Shown: one piece after another, positions 45,357-54,913 of the stretch
Layout of the letters: every line of letters starts with the position of its first letter
Numbering within the stretch: the stretch's first letter is position 1
DNA from: Campylobacter concisus
GTDB taxonomy: Bacteria > Campylobacterota > Campylobacteria > Campylobacterales > Campylobacteraceae
Assembly: GCF_015230015.1 (NCBI RefSeq)
Contig: NZ_JAAKZC010000005.1
Location: 1-64,000, forward strand
Length of the DNA stretch: 64,000 nucleotides
Direction: 5' to 3'
Notes under the pieces: generated by a model
What the model was told of the DNA's origin: nothing
The model's input: the letters and a program-made list of their open reading frames with translations, nothing else
Databases searched by the model: none
Made by a program: the position numbers and the translations under genes

Positions 45357-47002
45357 CAAATTTTCTTATCAAAGCCCACATCAAGGCCGCCAAAATTTTT
45401 AAATCTATCGTTTAGCTTCACCTTTGGCAAGGTTTTGATGTTAAAATTTGAAACGATTAGTCCAAGCTTTGAGATCGCTTGCTTTAGCTCGCTTGAATTT
45501 CCTAAAATGAGCTCCTTAAACTCATTTGTCTGCGTTGCCACCGATAGATCGATATAGCGTTTATCCACAAGCCCCACCATCACATTTATCTGGCCAAATT
45601 TCTTAAAATTTAGATCGATTTGGGCATAAAATTTATCCTTTTTGCCCTGTTTAAACGCGACATTTCCGCCCTCCACGCCGTCCCAGATATAAGGCATATA
45701 AGTTTGTATGCCTCCTTGCAAGCTTGAGACCATCTGATGCATTTCTATTTGAGAGATCATCTTGTTTGCAGCATTTACGCTCTGGGCATTTTGGCTCTTT
45801 TCACTTATGTTTAAAAGCGTGCTTTTTACATCTTGATTTAGCACCTTTGAAATTTCACTCTGGCTCTTTGTCGTGATGTTGTTTATATCATTAGTGGCTA
45901 GTTTTAGCTGTTTTAAAAGCGCCTTACTCTCAGATAGCTCGCTTTTTGCTGTGCTTGCTTCTGGGTCTGCTAGGCTAAGGCTGTGCGCGAGGCGTCTGGC
46001 CGCACTTTGGAGCTTATCTTGCAAGCTGCCCTCTTTCGAGACGTCGCTAACCTCGTTAAATGCCTTTACAAGTCCAGCCTCATCGCCTATGTTATTTAGC
46101 ATTTTTAGATCGTTTTTTAGGTTTTCAAGGATAGATTTTAACTCTTTGTGGTTTGAACTAAAAGCCACACTTTGATTTAGCTTTTCACTCGCTAAATTTG
46201 CTACCTTCTCGCTTAAATTTGAGATGAAATTCTCCATCTTGCCGATCTGGCTTTTAACCGCGTCTGCGCTTTGATCTTTTGAGAAGTTTTTATCTAGAAA
46301 TTTAGCCACATTATCAAGCTTATCCACATCTTTTAAAAGCGTTTTTATGCTTGAGTTATCAAGGAGATTTTTAGCGTCACCACTCGCTTTTTCAAGCATA
46401 GAAGTAAGCTTCATAAATGAGTTTTGATTATCCAAGCTCTCATCATTTAGAGTTAAAATTTGACTAAGTAAATTTTGATTTGAGAGATTTTTTATATCGC
46501 TTAGTAGCTTTTGTATCGAGCTTGGCAGTTTTTCTGGAGTAAGCGCATCTTTTAAATTTGCTTCAAGCATGACACCTGAGTTTTTGATCTGATCATTTAG
46601 CGAGCCAGCTTTAAGATCGGCTATTGGTTTTAGAAATTCTTTTAGTTTTAGTGCAAGGCTCTTTATCTCAGGGCTTTCATTTTGCGCAGCTTCTACCTCT
46701 AGGCTTTTTGCAAGGTCTGAGAGCTCACTTGCTAAATTTGGAGCGATCTTCGTATCTTTTGCCTGAGATAAAATTTGCTCTGCTTTACTAAGGCTTGAAG
46801 CACTTTTTAGATCATCAAGCACCCTTGCAACTAGCTTACCAACGTTATCAAGAGCATTTGAGATGGTCTGCTCACTTGGCGTCCCAGCTGGCTGATTTTT
46901 AAAAAGCGAGCCTTCATTTTTACGGACAGGTGCGTTTTGGGCGGCGTTTTGCCCAGTTTGAACCGAGGTGTTTGATATATTTAGAGAATTTGCTACGTCC
47001 AT
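45356..47002 (-). CDS. FliK-like flagellar hook-length control domain protein
   Basis: A 548-residue protein. The first 400 residues are low-complexity, Lys/Ser/Asn/Leu-rich and predicted helical, with no signal peptide, as in secreted ruler proteins. The C-terminal 130 residues (PYIWDGVEGGNVAFKQGKKDKFYAQIDLNFKKFGQINVMVGL) resemble the Flg_hook domain of FliK, which contacts FlhB to switch export. The FlhB-tail gene next to it strengthens this. C. jejuni also has a more typical fliK elsewhere, so this may be a second, specialised protein. Confidence 0.7.
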   Translation of the reverse strand: MDVANSLNISNTSVQTGQNAAQNAPVRKNEGSLFKNQPAGTPSEQTISNALDNVGKLVARVLDDLKSASSLSKAEQILSQAKDTKIAPNLASELSDLAKSLEVEAAQNESPEIKSLALKLKEFLKPIADLKAGSLNDQIKNSGVMLEANLKDALTPEKLPSSIQKLLSDIKNLSNQNLLSQILTLNDESLDNQNSFMKLTSMLEKASGDAKNLLDNSSIKTLLKDVDKLDNVAKFLDKNFSKDQSADAVKSQIGKMENFISNLSEKVANLASEKLNQSVAFSSNHKELKSILENLKNDLKMLNNIGDEAGLVKAFNEVSDVSKEGSLQDKLQSAARRLAHSLSLADPEASTAKSELSESKALLKQLKLATNDINNITTKSQSEISKVLNQDVKSTLLNISEKSQNAQSVNAANKMISQIEMHQMVSSLQGGIQTYMPYIWDGVEGGNVAFKQGKKDKFYAQIDLNFKKFGQINVMVGLVDKRYIDLSVATQTNEFKELILGNSSELKQAISKLGLIVSNFNIKTLPKVKLNDRFKNFGGLDVGFDKKI

Positions 47003-47005
47003 TTT

Positions 47006-48250
47006 CTACTTTTTATTTTCTCTATCGGCAAAATTGCCATTTTGCTGAATAGTCGCGATGCCAGCCGTCCTTGCAACGAGCCTGTCGTTGTACTCTTTTC
47101 TCATGTGCTGCGGTATGGTCTTTTGCGTTAGCGCAAATAAAATGAGCCCAACATAAAGCACCAAATAGACATAGATAAAGCCAAATGCACCAAAAATTTT
47201 CATCGCATAGCTCATAAGAAGCGGCGAGAAAAGCGAGGCAAAAGAGTAGCTAAAAAGCAGCGCGCGTGCCACTTGGACGCTCTTTGTCTTGTCTGTGATC
47301 TCGTCATTTGCCCTAGCAAGCGAAAGTCCGTATGTGCAAAAAATGCCACCACCAAAGAAAAATGAGAGGATGTATTGAACGATCAAATTTGAGCCATTTA
47401 GCAAAAATAAAACCGCACTGATTAAAGATACAACGCTACAAAGCAAGAGCGCTGGGCGTCTGCCATATTTATCTGAAAAGCCTCCGATAAATGTTTGAGC
47501 CAAAAAGCCCCCAGCCATCGCTATAGTCATAAAAAATGACGCCTCTTTTGCACTATATCCTTGAAGCAAGACAAAGAGGCTTGCCATAGAAAAAAAGCCA
47601 TTTATCGCAAGTCCTGCAACGAGCGCTCCCACGAGTGCTAGCGGGACGATACCAAAAATTTTTGGGATGTTTATGGGTTGGCGCTGCGGGATTTGAGGCT
47701 GGTTGATGCGGATTAAATTTAAAGGTATGCTTGAGAGCATGATAAAGGCTGCGCTGATGATGAAAATTTCAAATGCGCTAAGATCAAGTGCTAAGATCAA
47801 AATTCCAAGTCCAAAGCTCGTGTAGAAAACGCACTCGTAAAAGGCGATGACGCGCGATCTTATCTTGTTTGGGATCTTAGCATTTAGCCAGCTTTCTATA
47901 ACCATCAAAAGTGCGTAGTAGCAATATCCCAAAAAGGCTCGCAGTATCGCCCAAAAGATCAAATTTTCACTTATGGCGTGAAGCATGGCTGAGACTGCAA
48001 ATATAGCTGAAAAGATAGCAAAAGCTCTGATGTGGCCGGTGGTTGAGATGACCCTGTGCGCTGTGATCGTGCTAATTAACGCTCCTATGAAAAATCCAGT
48101 GTTAATTAGTCCAATCGCAAGCTCGCCTACGCCATTTTGCTTAAGAAGCGCACTACAAGATGCGATGACTAGGCCATTGCCTATAAAAAGCAGGCTCATG
48201 CCCAAAAATAGCGGTCCCATCGAGCGAATGATCCTAAAGCTACTTGCCAT
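47006..48250 (-). CDS. Major facilitator superfamily transporter
   Basis: A 414-residue inner-membrane protein with 12 helices. The loop motif GGFSDKYGRRPALLLC between helices 8 and 9 is a clear MFS motif A. The N-terminal half lacks a clean copy. It resembles the YcaD/CynX-like group by general look (MGPLFLGMSLLFIGNGLVIASC), but the substrate is unknown. It overlaps the next upstream gene by 11 bases and precedes the FliK-like gene by 3 bases. Confidence 0.85.
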   Translation of the reverse strand: MASSFRIIRSMGPLFLGMSLLFIGNGLVIASCSALLKQNGVGELAIGLINTGFFIGALISTITAHRVISTTGHIRAFAIFSAIFAVSAMLHAISENLIFWAILRAFLGYCYYALLMVIESWLNAKIPNKIRSRVIAFYECVFYTSFGLGILILALDLSAFEIFIISAAFIMLSSIPLNLIRINQPQIPQRQPINIPKIFGIVPLALVGALVAGLAINGFFSMASLFVLLQGYSAKEASFFMTIAMAGGFLAQTFIGGFSDKYGRRPALLLCSVVSLISAVLFLLNGSNLIVQYILSFFFGGGIFCTYGLSLARANDEITDKTKSVQVARALLFSYSFASLFSPLLMSYAMKIFGAFGFIYVYLVLYVGLILFALTQKTIPQHMRKEYNDRLVARTAGIATIQQNGNFADRENKK

Positions 48251-48761
48251 CTGCGTCCTTTCTTAAATTATTTTGCATTATCCCAAAGATAAAAGCTCCA
48301 ATAGGCATCGGAGCAAGCCCCACTAAAAAGCCAGGCACGTTTAGTAAATTTTCATTTTTTAAAAATATAAATCCAAAAAAAAGTATCGCGTAAGCGACCA
48401 AACGATAAGGCATAAATGCCGCCACAAAGCTTCTATCTTTAAATGAAAATTTCTGCTTTTTTAGCCTTGCTTTTTCATCTTTTAGGCTAAATTCCTTTGG
48501 CACTTCGGCTAAATTTTTATCCTCTTCATCTTCGCCCTCTTCTTCTATCTTGGCTAAAATTTCATCTCTTGCATTTTCAAGCCTTGAGTTTATGCGGTTT
48601 TTATAGGCAAAAAAGCTAGCCGTTAGGATGATAAGCGAGGCAAAAAATGAAATTTGCGAGCTTATAAAAAATTGATTTGATATAAATTTGCCAACCACGC
48701 TAAGGGCTAGCCAAAGCGCAAAGTAGCAAAGAAAAAGCCTGCTAATCGTCCTCGTCATCAT
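48240..48761 (-). CDS. Integral membrane protein of unknown function
   Basis: About 173 residues with four hydrophobic helices: two at the N-terminus, then a 60-residue charged cytoplasmic loop rich in Glu and Lys (ILAKIEEEGEDEEDKN), then two at the C-terminus. The open frame allows a start 11 codons earlier, but that ATG has no properly spaced ribosome-binding site and would increase the overlap with the AtpI-like gene to 53 bases. One of the two adjacent ATG codons at 48758-48761 is preferred. No family is recognised. Confidence 0.6.
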   Translation of the reverse strand: MMTRTISRLFLCYFALWLALSVVGKFISNQFFISSQISFFASLIILTASFFAYKNRINSRLENARDEILAKIEEEGEDEEDKNLAEVPKEFSLKDEKARLKKQKFSFKDRSFVAAFMPYRLVAYAILFFGFIFLKNENLLNVPGFLVGLAPMPIGAFIFGIMQNNLRKDADGK

Positions 48762-49023
48762 CGTCTTTTTTATAGCCTTTATATCTAGCCTCATCCTTTA
48801 GCTCATCTAGGCTTTTAACCTGCGCTTTGTAGGCTTTATAAACGTTTAAAATGGCAGCTGCGATGCCAAAGGCAAGCCCTATCCAAAGCGCTGGCGTGAA
48901 ATTTGTAGCCTTTTTTACAAGATACCCCAGCCCAGTGCCGATCACCACAGCCACGACCATCGATATGCCAAGGCTTAGCTGCTCAGCTCCGGCAACGATA
49001 TCTTTTATCTTAAATTTTGCCAT
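48742..49023 (-). CDS. AtpZ/AtpI-like small membrane protein
   Basis: A 93-residue protein with two transmembrane helices and a GxG-type short loop (SMVVAVVIGTGLGYLVKKATNFTPALWIGLAFGIAAAILNVYKAYK). This is the pattern of the AtpI/AtpZ family that helps assemble or supply ions to the F1Fo ATP synthase rotor. The C-terminus is strongly acidic (KDDDDEDD). No atp genes are nearby; instead it directly follows hemL, sharing one base. Confidence 0.75.
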   Translation of the reverse strand: MAKFKIKDIVAGAEQLSLGISMVVAVVIGTGLGYLVKKATNFTPALWIGLAFGIAAAILNVYKAYKAQVKSLDELKDEARYKGYKKDDDDEDD

Positions 49024-50306
49024 TAGGCTTTTATCTCCAAAAATGCCTCTTTAGCTGCATTTATCGCTAGGTCGATATCCGCTTCGCTCATCGCATCGCA
49101 GACAAATCCCGTCTCAAACTGACTTGGCGCTAGATAAATTCCTCGCTTAAGCATCGCTTGGTGAAATTTAGCAAAGAGTTTTGTGTCGCTCTTTAGCGCA
49201 TCATCGTAGTTTTTCACGGCATGGTCTGTAAAAAAGTAGCCAAACATCGAGCCACGAACATCGGTTTGTATAGCGATGCCAGCGCTTTTTGCTGCCTCTT
49301 TGAAGCCGTCCATTAGCTTTTTAGCTAGTTTTTCAAGTCTAGCGTATAAATTTACATCGCTATTTATCTTAGAAATAGCCGCTATGCCAGCGCTCATCGC
49401 CACTGGGTTGCCACTTAGCGTGCCTGCTTGATATACTGCACCCTCAGGGCTTAGACAGTCCATAATTTCAGCCTTGCCACCAAATGCAGCGACGTTCATG
49501 CCTCCACCTATAACTTTGCCAAATGTGACAAGATCGGCATCTACTTCGTGAAATGGATATGAGCCAAGGCGAGAAGCCCTAAAACCACTCATAACTTCAT
49601 CAAGTATAAGCACTGCGCCAAATTTATCGCAAAGCTCTCTAAGCTCTCGTAAAAATTTCTTATCAGCTGGCACAAGCCCCATATTTCCTGCGATTGGCTC
49701 GATTATGACGACGCCGATTTTGTCTTTATTGTTTTCAAAGATGGCTTTTACGCTCTCTATATCGTTGTAGATAGCTAAAAATGTATTTTTCACAACGTCT
49801 TGTGGCACGCCGCCGCTTGAAGCATTGCCGTATGTCGTTGCGCCACTTCCTGCCTTGATAAGAAGTGCGTCGCTGTGTCCGTGGTAGCAGCCCTCAAATT
49901 TGATAAGTCCATCTTTTTTGGCATATCCTCTAGCCACTCTGATAGCACTCATAGTAGCCTCTGTGCCAGAGCTAACGAAGCGAATTTTATCTATTTGTTT
50001 AAACTCATCACATATTAGTTTTGCTAGAGCGGTCTCTTTTGGGGATGGAGCGCCGTAAGAGACGCCTTGTTTTACAGCAGAGATGATCGCTTCTTCTATG
50101 TCTTTGTCGCAGTGACCAAAGATGAGCGGTCCCCAGCTTTGGATGAAGTCAAGGTATTTTTTGCCCTCGACGTCGTATAGATAAGCTCCCCTAGCGTGAT
50201 CTATCATCACAGGCTCGCCTCCAACGCTGCCAAATGCACGAACAGGTGAATTTACGCCGCCTGGGATATATCTTTTAGCTTCACTAAATGCCTCTTTATT
50301 TGTCAT
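49023..50306 (-). CDS. hemL: Glutamate-1-semialdehyde 2,1-aminomutase
   Basis: A PLP enzyme making 5-aminolevulinate in the C5 haem pathway. The protein has 427 residues. Blocks include [20 protein letters not shown] at the N-terminus, [37 protein letters not shown] and the PLP lysine in [10 protein letters not shown]. It works in the same pathway as hemE in this window. It overlaps the cytochrome c gene by 4 bases and is followed by the AtpI-like gene. Confidence 0.96.
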   Translation of the reverse strand: MTNKEAFSEAKRYIPGGVNSPVRAFGSVGGEPVMIDHARGAYLYDVEGKKYLDFIQSWGPLIFGHCDKDIEEAIISAVKQGVSYGAPSPKETALAKLICDEFKQIDKIRFVSSGTEATMSAIRVARGYAKKDGLIKFEGCYHGHSDALLIKAGSGATTYGNASSGGVPQDVVKNTFLAIYNDIESVKAIFENNKDKIGVVIIEPIAGNMGLVPADKKFLRELRELCDKFGAVLILDEVMSGFRASRLGSYPFHEVDADLVTFGKVIGGGMNVAAFGGKAEIMDCLSPEGAVYQAGTLSGNPVAMSAGIAAISKINSDVNLYARLEKLAKKLMDGFKEAAKSAGIAIQTDVRGSMFGYFFTDHAVKNYDDALKSDTKLFAKFHQAMLKRGIYLAPSQFETGFVCDAMSEADIDLAINAAKEAFLEIKA

Positions 50307-50905
50307 TTTTTATCCTTTTGATTTTGTGTTTTTAAATTTGTCTTTTGATTATCTTTTTGATTTATTGCTGGCTTTGCTGGTGACTTTGGTGCCTGCGTGT
50401 TAGCTGGCTTTGCGGGCTCAGCTGGTTTTGTTGGGGTGCTTTTAGCTGGTTCTGCTGGCTTTGCAACAGGCGCAGTTTTAGTGGGTTCAGGCTGTTTTTG
50501 CGTAGTAGCAGGCGTGGCTGACTTGGCTAAATTTTGCGATTTTGCCGCTTTTGCAGGAGATTTCATCTGATTTGTGATGTATTCATAAAGTATAGTTGTC
50601 TCCTCGTCTGTCAAAAAGTAGCTTGGCATGACGCCCTTTGGCTTTGTTAGAGCTGCTTTAAAGCTTTCAAAATCTATATCATTTATCTTTGGTGCTCTAA
50701 GCTCATCATCAACCGTTTTGTTTGTCTTTTTGTCAAAGTGCTTGTATTTAGAGATTAGGCTGCCCTCGCCCTTTGCGCCGTGACATTTATCGCAGCCTAT
50801 GCCACGTGGATTTAGGTAGAGCATCTTGGCGTACTCGGTCTTTGTTATAAAATCAGCACCAAAAATCGCCACGCAAAAAAGCAAAATCAAAAAAACAGAC
50901 CTCAT
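50303..50905 (-). CDS. Periplasmic monohaem cytochrome c with Ala/Pro/Lys tail
   Basis: A 200-residue exported protein with a signal peptide ([17 protein letters not shown]). The single haem site is Cys38-x-x-Cys41-His42 (CDKCHG) and the distal methionine is probably in [13 protein letters not shown]. The C-terminal 85 residues are a low-complexity linker with repeated AKPAEPAK-like units and end in an Asn/Gln/Lys-rich stretch ([19 protein letters not shown]). The tail may span or bind the peptidoglycan or a partner. The electron partner is unknown. Confidence 0.82.
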   Translation of the reverse strand: MRSVFLILLFCVAIFGADFITKTEYAKMLYLNPRGIGCDKCHGAKGEGSLISKYKHFDKKTNKTVDDELRAPKINDIDFESFKAALTKPKGVMPSYFLTDEETTILYEYITNQMKSPAKAAKSQNLAKSATPATTQKQPEPTKTAPVAKPAEPAKSTPTKPAEPAKPANTQAPKSPAKPAINQKDNQKTNLKTQNQKDKK

Positions 50906-50940
50906 AAACCTCTCTTTTAAAAATTTAATTTATTTTTAGG

Positions 50941-50946
50941 TATGAT
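50941..50946 (+). promoter_or_regulatory. Promoter -10 box of folD
   Basis: TATGAT preceded by a T-rich stretch and AGG, about 43 bases before the folD ATG, fits a Campylobacter sigma70 promoter. It would drive folD, lepB and the M50 protease gene. Confidence 0.45.
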
Positions 50947-50988
50947 ACCACCCTTGTGATTAAAAAAGCTTTTAAGTAAGGATCAAAT

Positions 50989-51840
50989 ATGAAAATTTTA
51001 GACGGAAAAGCCGTATCTTTAAAGGTCAAAGAAAGCGTAAAAGTAAGAGCTGATGAGTTAAAGAAATTTGGTGTTGAGCCAACCTTAGCTGTCGTCTTGG
51101 TCGGCGAAGATAAGGCATCTCAAACATACGTTAGAGCCAAAGAGAAAGCCTGCAACGAATACGGCATAAAAAGCGTAGCTCACCGTCTAAGCGAAAATAC
51201 AACCCAAAACGAGCTTCTAGCACTTATAAACGTGCTAAATTTAGACGATAGCATCCACGGCATCTTGGTTCAGCTACCGCTGCCAAAGCATATCGATACA
51301 AACGTCGTGCTCGCAGCGATCGATCCACGAAAAGATGTAGATGGCTTTCACGCTGTAAATGTTGGCAAACTTGTTAGCGGACTTGATGGCTTCGTGCCTT
51401 GCACACCGCTTGGTGTGATGGAAATTTTAAAAGAGTATGGCATCGAAGTAGCTGGACTAAATGCAGTGGTGATTGGCAGAAGTAATATCGTTGGCAAGCC
51501 TATGGCAAATTTACTCCTAAACGCCTCTGCAACGGTTACCGTGACACACAGCAAGACTAAAAATTTAAAAGAAATTTGCAAAAATGCTGACCTCATAGTT
51601 GCAGCCATCGGCAAGCCATTTTTCTTAAAGGCTGATATGGTAAAAGATGGCGCAGTAGTCGTTGATGTGGGCATAAACAGACTTGATTATGGCAGGCTTG
51701 TGGGCGATGTGGATTTTGAAGAGGTCGCACCAAAATGCTCATACATCACGCCTGTTCCTGGCGGCGTTGGCCCTATGACCATAGCCATGCTTTTAAACAA
51801 CACAATCCTTGCTGCACAAGCAAAGATAGCTAAAAACTAA
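50989..51840 (+). CDS. folD: Methylenetetrahydrofolate dehydrogenase / cyclohydrolase
   Basis: A bifunctional C1 enzyme interconverting 5,10-methylene-, methenyl- and 10-formyl-tetrahydrofolate. The protein has 283 residues. The catalytic segment [14 protein letters not shown] has the conserved Tyr and Lys, followed by [13 protein letters not shown], the Rossmann-type [18 protein letters not shown] and [25 protein letters not shown] precedes the ATG. It is divergent from the cytochrome c-hemL group. Confidence 0.96.
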   Translation: MKILDGKAVSLKVKESVKVRADELKKFGVEPTLAVVLVGEDKASQTYVRAKEKACNEYGIKSVAHRLSENTTQNELLALINVLNLDDSIHGILVQLPLPKHIDTNVVLAAIDPRKDVDGFHAVNVGKLVSGLDGFVPCTPLGVMEILKEYGIEVAGLNAVVIGRSNIVGKPMANLLLNASATVTVTHSKTKNLKEICKNADLIVAAIGKPFFLKADMVKDGAVVVDVGINRLDYGRLVGDVDFEEVAPKCSYITPVPGGVGPMTIAMLLNNTILAAQAKIAKN

Positions 51841-51851
51841 AGAGTGAGATA

Positions 51852-52757
51852 ATGAAGAGAGCTTTTACTAAATTTTATGACTTTTGCTCGAGCTGGACAG
51901 GCACGGTTATCATCGTTTTGCTTGTCATTTTCTTTGTGGCTCAAGCCTTTGTGATCCCGTCTGGTTCGATGAAAAACACACTTTTGGTTGGGGATTTTTT
52001 ATTTGCTAAAAAATATGTCTATGGCATACCAACACCAAGAATTCCTTGGCTTGAGGTGAAAATTTTACCTGAGCTAAATGACAATGGTCACCTTATAACT
52101 GGCGATGGTCCTGCAAGGGGCGATATAGTCGTTTTTCGCTATCCAAACGATGAGAAAACTCACTTTGTAAAGCGCTGCTTTGCAACTAGCGAGGACGAGA
52201 TCGTTTTTACTGAAAAAGCCCTCTATCTGCGCCCAAAAGAGGGAGATAGCTTCATAAAGGCAAACTGCCGTGAAAATTTAAATGGCAAAGAGAGTAAATT
52301 TGGCTATTCATGTAACGATATAGCCGAGCTTGATGGCAAACTTTTTATAAAAGAGCCATATAGATTTAGTGGCATCCACTACGACGAAAATGTAAATTTA
52401 TTTGAACAGATGGTTTTCATGCTAAATACTAATAAATCAAACGTTTTTATGAAGCCAGCGCTCATTAGCTCACTACCGCAAAATCCAAATTTCAACTTTA
52501 ATGCATTTTACGTCAAAGTGCCAAAAGATGAGTACTTTATGATAGGCGACAACCGCGATCACTCAAATGATAGCCGTTTTTGGGGAAGCGTGGCTTACAA
52601 AGATATAGTTGGACAGCCTTGGTTTATATATTTTAGCTGGGACAATAACTACAATGTGCGCTGGGAGCGTATCGGACGCTTTGTAGATACGATAGAAAAT
52701 GATGAGTTTTTCACAAAACAAGCTCTAAAAGAGGGAGAAGTTGATGGACTTCACTAA
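51852..52757 (+). CDS. lepB: Signal peptidase I
   Basis: Cleaves Sec and Tat signal peptides at the outer face of the inner membrane. The protein has 301 residues with one N-terminal helix. The catalytic Ser39 lies in IPSGSM and Lys107 in HFVKRC, and GDNRDHSNDSRFWG is the family box E. It is larger than average because of an insert of about 90 residues between the boxes (residues 115-215). It starts 12 bases after folD. The order folD-lepB is the same as in C. jejuni. Confidence 0.95.
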   Translation: MKRAFTKFYDFCSSWTGTVIIVLLVIFFVAQAFVIPSGSMKNTLLVGDFLFAKKYVYGIPTPRIPWLEVKILPELNDNGHLITGDGPARGDIVVFRYPNDEKTHFVKRCFATSEDEIVFTEKALYLRPKEGDSFIKANCRENLNGKESKFGYSCNDIAELDGKLFIKEPYRFSGIHYDENVNLFEQMVFMLNTNKSNVFMKPALISSLPQNPNFNFNAFYVKVPKDEYFMIGDNRDHSNDSRFWGSVAYKDIVGQPWFIYFSWDNNYNVRWERIGRFVDTIENDEFFTKQALKEGEVDGLH

Positions 52758-53400
52758 TTTTGATCCCATAAAAGTCGCCACTATCGTCATCTCTTTAATA
52801 ATCGCCATCGTCGGTCACGAGATCGCTCACGGATATGTCGCTTATAAATTTGGCGACAACACCGCAAAAAGCCTTGGCAGACTTAGCATAAATCCTATAA
52901 AACACATCGATCTTGTTGGCACTATCATTGTGCCACTGGTGCTTTATCTAAGCACTGGCATGATGTTTGGCTGGGCAAAACCAGTGCCTGTAAATACCTA
53001 CACAGTCGTGCGAAATGGCGGCTACAAGGCAGCTATCTACGTAAGCCTAGCTGGCATTTGCTACAACATCATCCTAGGCATCTTGTCGCTTTTTGTGTTA
53101 AAAGCTTTATTAAACATAGAAACCTTTGAAATTTTACTTCAGTTTTTATTTACGCTTGCGCTTTTAAATTTGATGTTAGCCATCTTTAACCTCTATCCGA
53201 TTCCGCCACTTGATGGCTTTCACGCGCTCGAGTATGCGCTTAGAAATTTTGGCTTTCACGCACTGGCAGAAAAGCTTGAGGGTATCTCAAGATATGGCTT
53301 TGTCATCCTTATCATCATCCTCATTTCGCCTTTAAAAGATACTATCTTTTATCCAACAAGATACGTTTTAGATATCGCAAGCGCCTTTATAAATGGCTAA
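52744..53400 (+). CDS. Site-2 protease family (M50) membrane metallopeptidase
   Basis: A 218-residue intramembrane zinc protease relative. HEIAH at residues 25-29 supplies two zinc ligands and the catalytic Glu; the aspartate ligand lies in LYPIPPLDGFHAL near residue 158. About five hydrophobic helices are present and no PDZ domain, so it belongs to the minimal group. A TTG sits one codon earlier, but the ATG is preferred. It overlaps lepB by 14 bases. Confidence 0.88.
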   Translation: MDFTNFDPIKVATIVISLIIAIVGHEIAHGYVAYKFGDNTAKSLGRLSINPIKHIDLVGTIIVPLVLYLSTGMMFGWAKPVPVNTYTVVRNGGYKAAIYVSLAGICYNIILGILSLFVLKALLNIETFEILLQFLFTLALLNLMLAIFNLYPIPPLDGFHALEYALRNFGFHALAEKLEGISRYGFVILIIILISPLKDTIFYPTRYVLDIASAFING

Positions 53401-53426
53401 ATTTAGAGCAAATTTGCTCTAAATTT
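53399..53426. terminator. Bidirectional terminator between M50 gene and DUF4139 gene
   Basis: A 28-base perfect palindrome made of AAATTTAGAGC, a short AAATTT centre and its complement spans the stop codons of two convergent genes. T-runs border it in both directions. Confidence 0.7.
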
Positions 53427-54804
53427 TTGGCTTTGTGATCTTATAAGAGTACTCTTTTTTAAATTCCTCTTTTGGCGCAAGGCTAAATTTAAGCTCCACC
53501 TTGCCATCTTTACTGATATCTTTTTTATCAAAGCCCTTTATCTCGACCTTTACCGCCTCGTCAGCAGATACTGGCACGCGATCAACCAAAGTGACATCGA
53601 CACTTTTACTTGAGTTATTTTTGACACTTATCTCATAGCCCTCTTCGCTTATGCGGTCTTTGCCAAGAAGCGAGCTCTTTTTAAATTTATTTAATCGCTC
53701 TTTTTTAAGCTCGATTAGCTCGTTTTGTCCTAAAAATAACTGCACTGGCTCATCTTTTGCTTTCATCTCAAACTCGCTTGGACTACCAACACTCACACCA
53801 TTAACATAAAACTGCGTTTTAGCTGGCGTTAGGTCGTCATTTAGCTTAAAGCTAGCTACATTATATGCCTTTAGCGAACCATAAAAATCAGCAAAAACGC
53901 TAAAATTTGCATCCATTTTTTGTGTATCGTAAGTTATATATTTGCTCTCGCCTTTTGCTAAATTTATCCCATCTATCTTCCAAATTTTGGCAAACTCATT
54001 CTCATCTCTTTGCACACGCATATCAGCGACCTCAGCAGCGACTTTCGCAGCTCTTAGCATATTTTTTGAAGCGCCGTAACCATCAGCCTCTGCCTCGCTC
54101 TCCTCGTACCAAGGGTAAAACTTGCTTGGGGCAAGAGCCTTTTGATATCTGGTCGGATAGATGGCGAGCTTTAAATTTTTAACATCACTTGCAAAAGGGT
54201 TGGTGAGCAAAATTTCTTGTTTTATCAAGATATTTTTGTTTTTCATATCTGCATAAATTTCATTTAGCGTCTTTGGAGCCTCATCATCCATATATGAAAG
54301 CGTCGTCTCTTTTGGACTGCAAGCAAATTTCATATCAAGCTGCAAAAATCCAGCCATCTCGCTCTTTGGTTCATTTTTTTTAAGCGCTTCAAGCTCGCTT
54401 TTAGCAGCTGAAATTTTCTCGATATTTTCTAGGCTAAATTTATAAAACTCATCAGCTCTTTTTGTCACATCGTTACTTTTATCTTCTCCTACCAAAGCTT
54501 GTTCTATAAACCTGCCTCTTGCATTTAGCGCCTCAAGTTTATTATTTAAATTTACAACTTCTTGCTTCCATTTTATGTAACTTTGGTTATTTTCTTCGCT
54601 GATCTTTTTTAGATTAGCATTCGCGTCACAATCCCCATTTATAGTGATGCTCTCACTCTCCACACCCTCTGGCACAAAGGCGCTAAAAGAGCTGTTTGCG
54701 TCACTAAATTTTTGAGTGATGATGGTTTGATCTGTGTAGATCTCTATCAAATTTTCATTTGCAAAGGCTAGCGTAGAAGCCACTAAAAAGAGCACTTTTT
54801 TCAC
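53419..54804 (-). CDS. Exported DUF4139/DUF4140 family protein
   Basis: A 461-residue protein with a signal peptide (MKKVLFLVASTLAFA). After a short beta domain (IEIYTDQTIITQKF) it has a coiled-coil stretch (residues 65-135). A beta-rich C-terminal half follows with KQEILLTNPFASDVKNLKLAIYPTRY and EGYEISVKNNSSKSVDVTLVDRVPVS, typical of DUF4139 (mucoidy inhibitor A-like) proteins. The function is unknown; it may be an envelope adhesin or scaffold. It is a single gene with its own promoter. Confidence 0.75.
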   Translation of the reverse strand: MKKVLFLVASTLAFANENLIEIYTDQTIITQKFSDANSSFSAFVPEGVESESITINGDCDANANLKKISEENNQSYIKWKQEVVNLNNKLEALNARGRFIEQALVGEDKSNDVTKRADEFYKFSLENIEKISAAKSELEALKKNEPKSEMAGFLQLDMKFACSPKETTLSYMDDEAPKTLNEIYADMKNKNILIKQEILLTNPFASDVKNLKLAIYPTRYQKALAPSKFYPWYEESEAEADGYGASKNMLRAAKVAAEVADMRVQRDENEFAKIWKIDGINLAKGESKYITYDTQKMDANFSVFADFYGSLKAYNVASFKLNDDLTPAKTQFYVNGVSVGSPSEFEMKAKDEPVQLFLGQNELIELKKERLNKFKKSSLLGKDRISEEGYEISVKNNSSKSVDVTLVDRVPVSADEAVKVEIKGFDKKDISKDGKVELKFSLAPKEEFKKEYSYKITKPKI

Positions 54805-54829
54805 ATTTTCTCCTTTAAATTTTTGGTAA

Positions 54830-54835
54830 ATTATA
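54830..54835 (-). promoter_or_regulatory. -10 box of the DUF4139 gene
   Basis: TATAAT on the minus strand, preceded by GAAGC, lies 25 bases before the ATG of the DUF4139 gene. The leader would be about 20 bases with TTTAAAGGAGAAA as ribosome-binding site. Confidence 0.55.
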
Positions 54836-54882
54836 GCTTCATTTTGGCTGAGAGTAAAATTTTATTTTAATGCAACTTTGAC

Positions 54883-54888
54883 TATAAT
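54883..54888 (+). promoter_or_regulatory. -10 box of the rpiB operon
   Basis: TATAAT preceded by TTTGAC lies 25 bases before the rpiB ATG chosen here. It also argues against the earlier in-frame TTG at 54878, which would fall upstream of the transcript start. Confidence 0.55.
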
Positions 54889-54913
54889 CAACAAAAAATT
54901 TAACGGACTTTTC

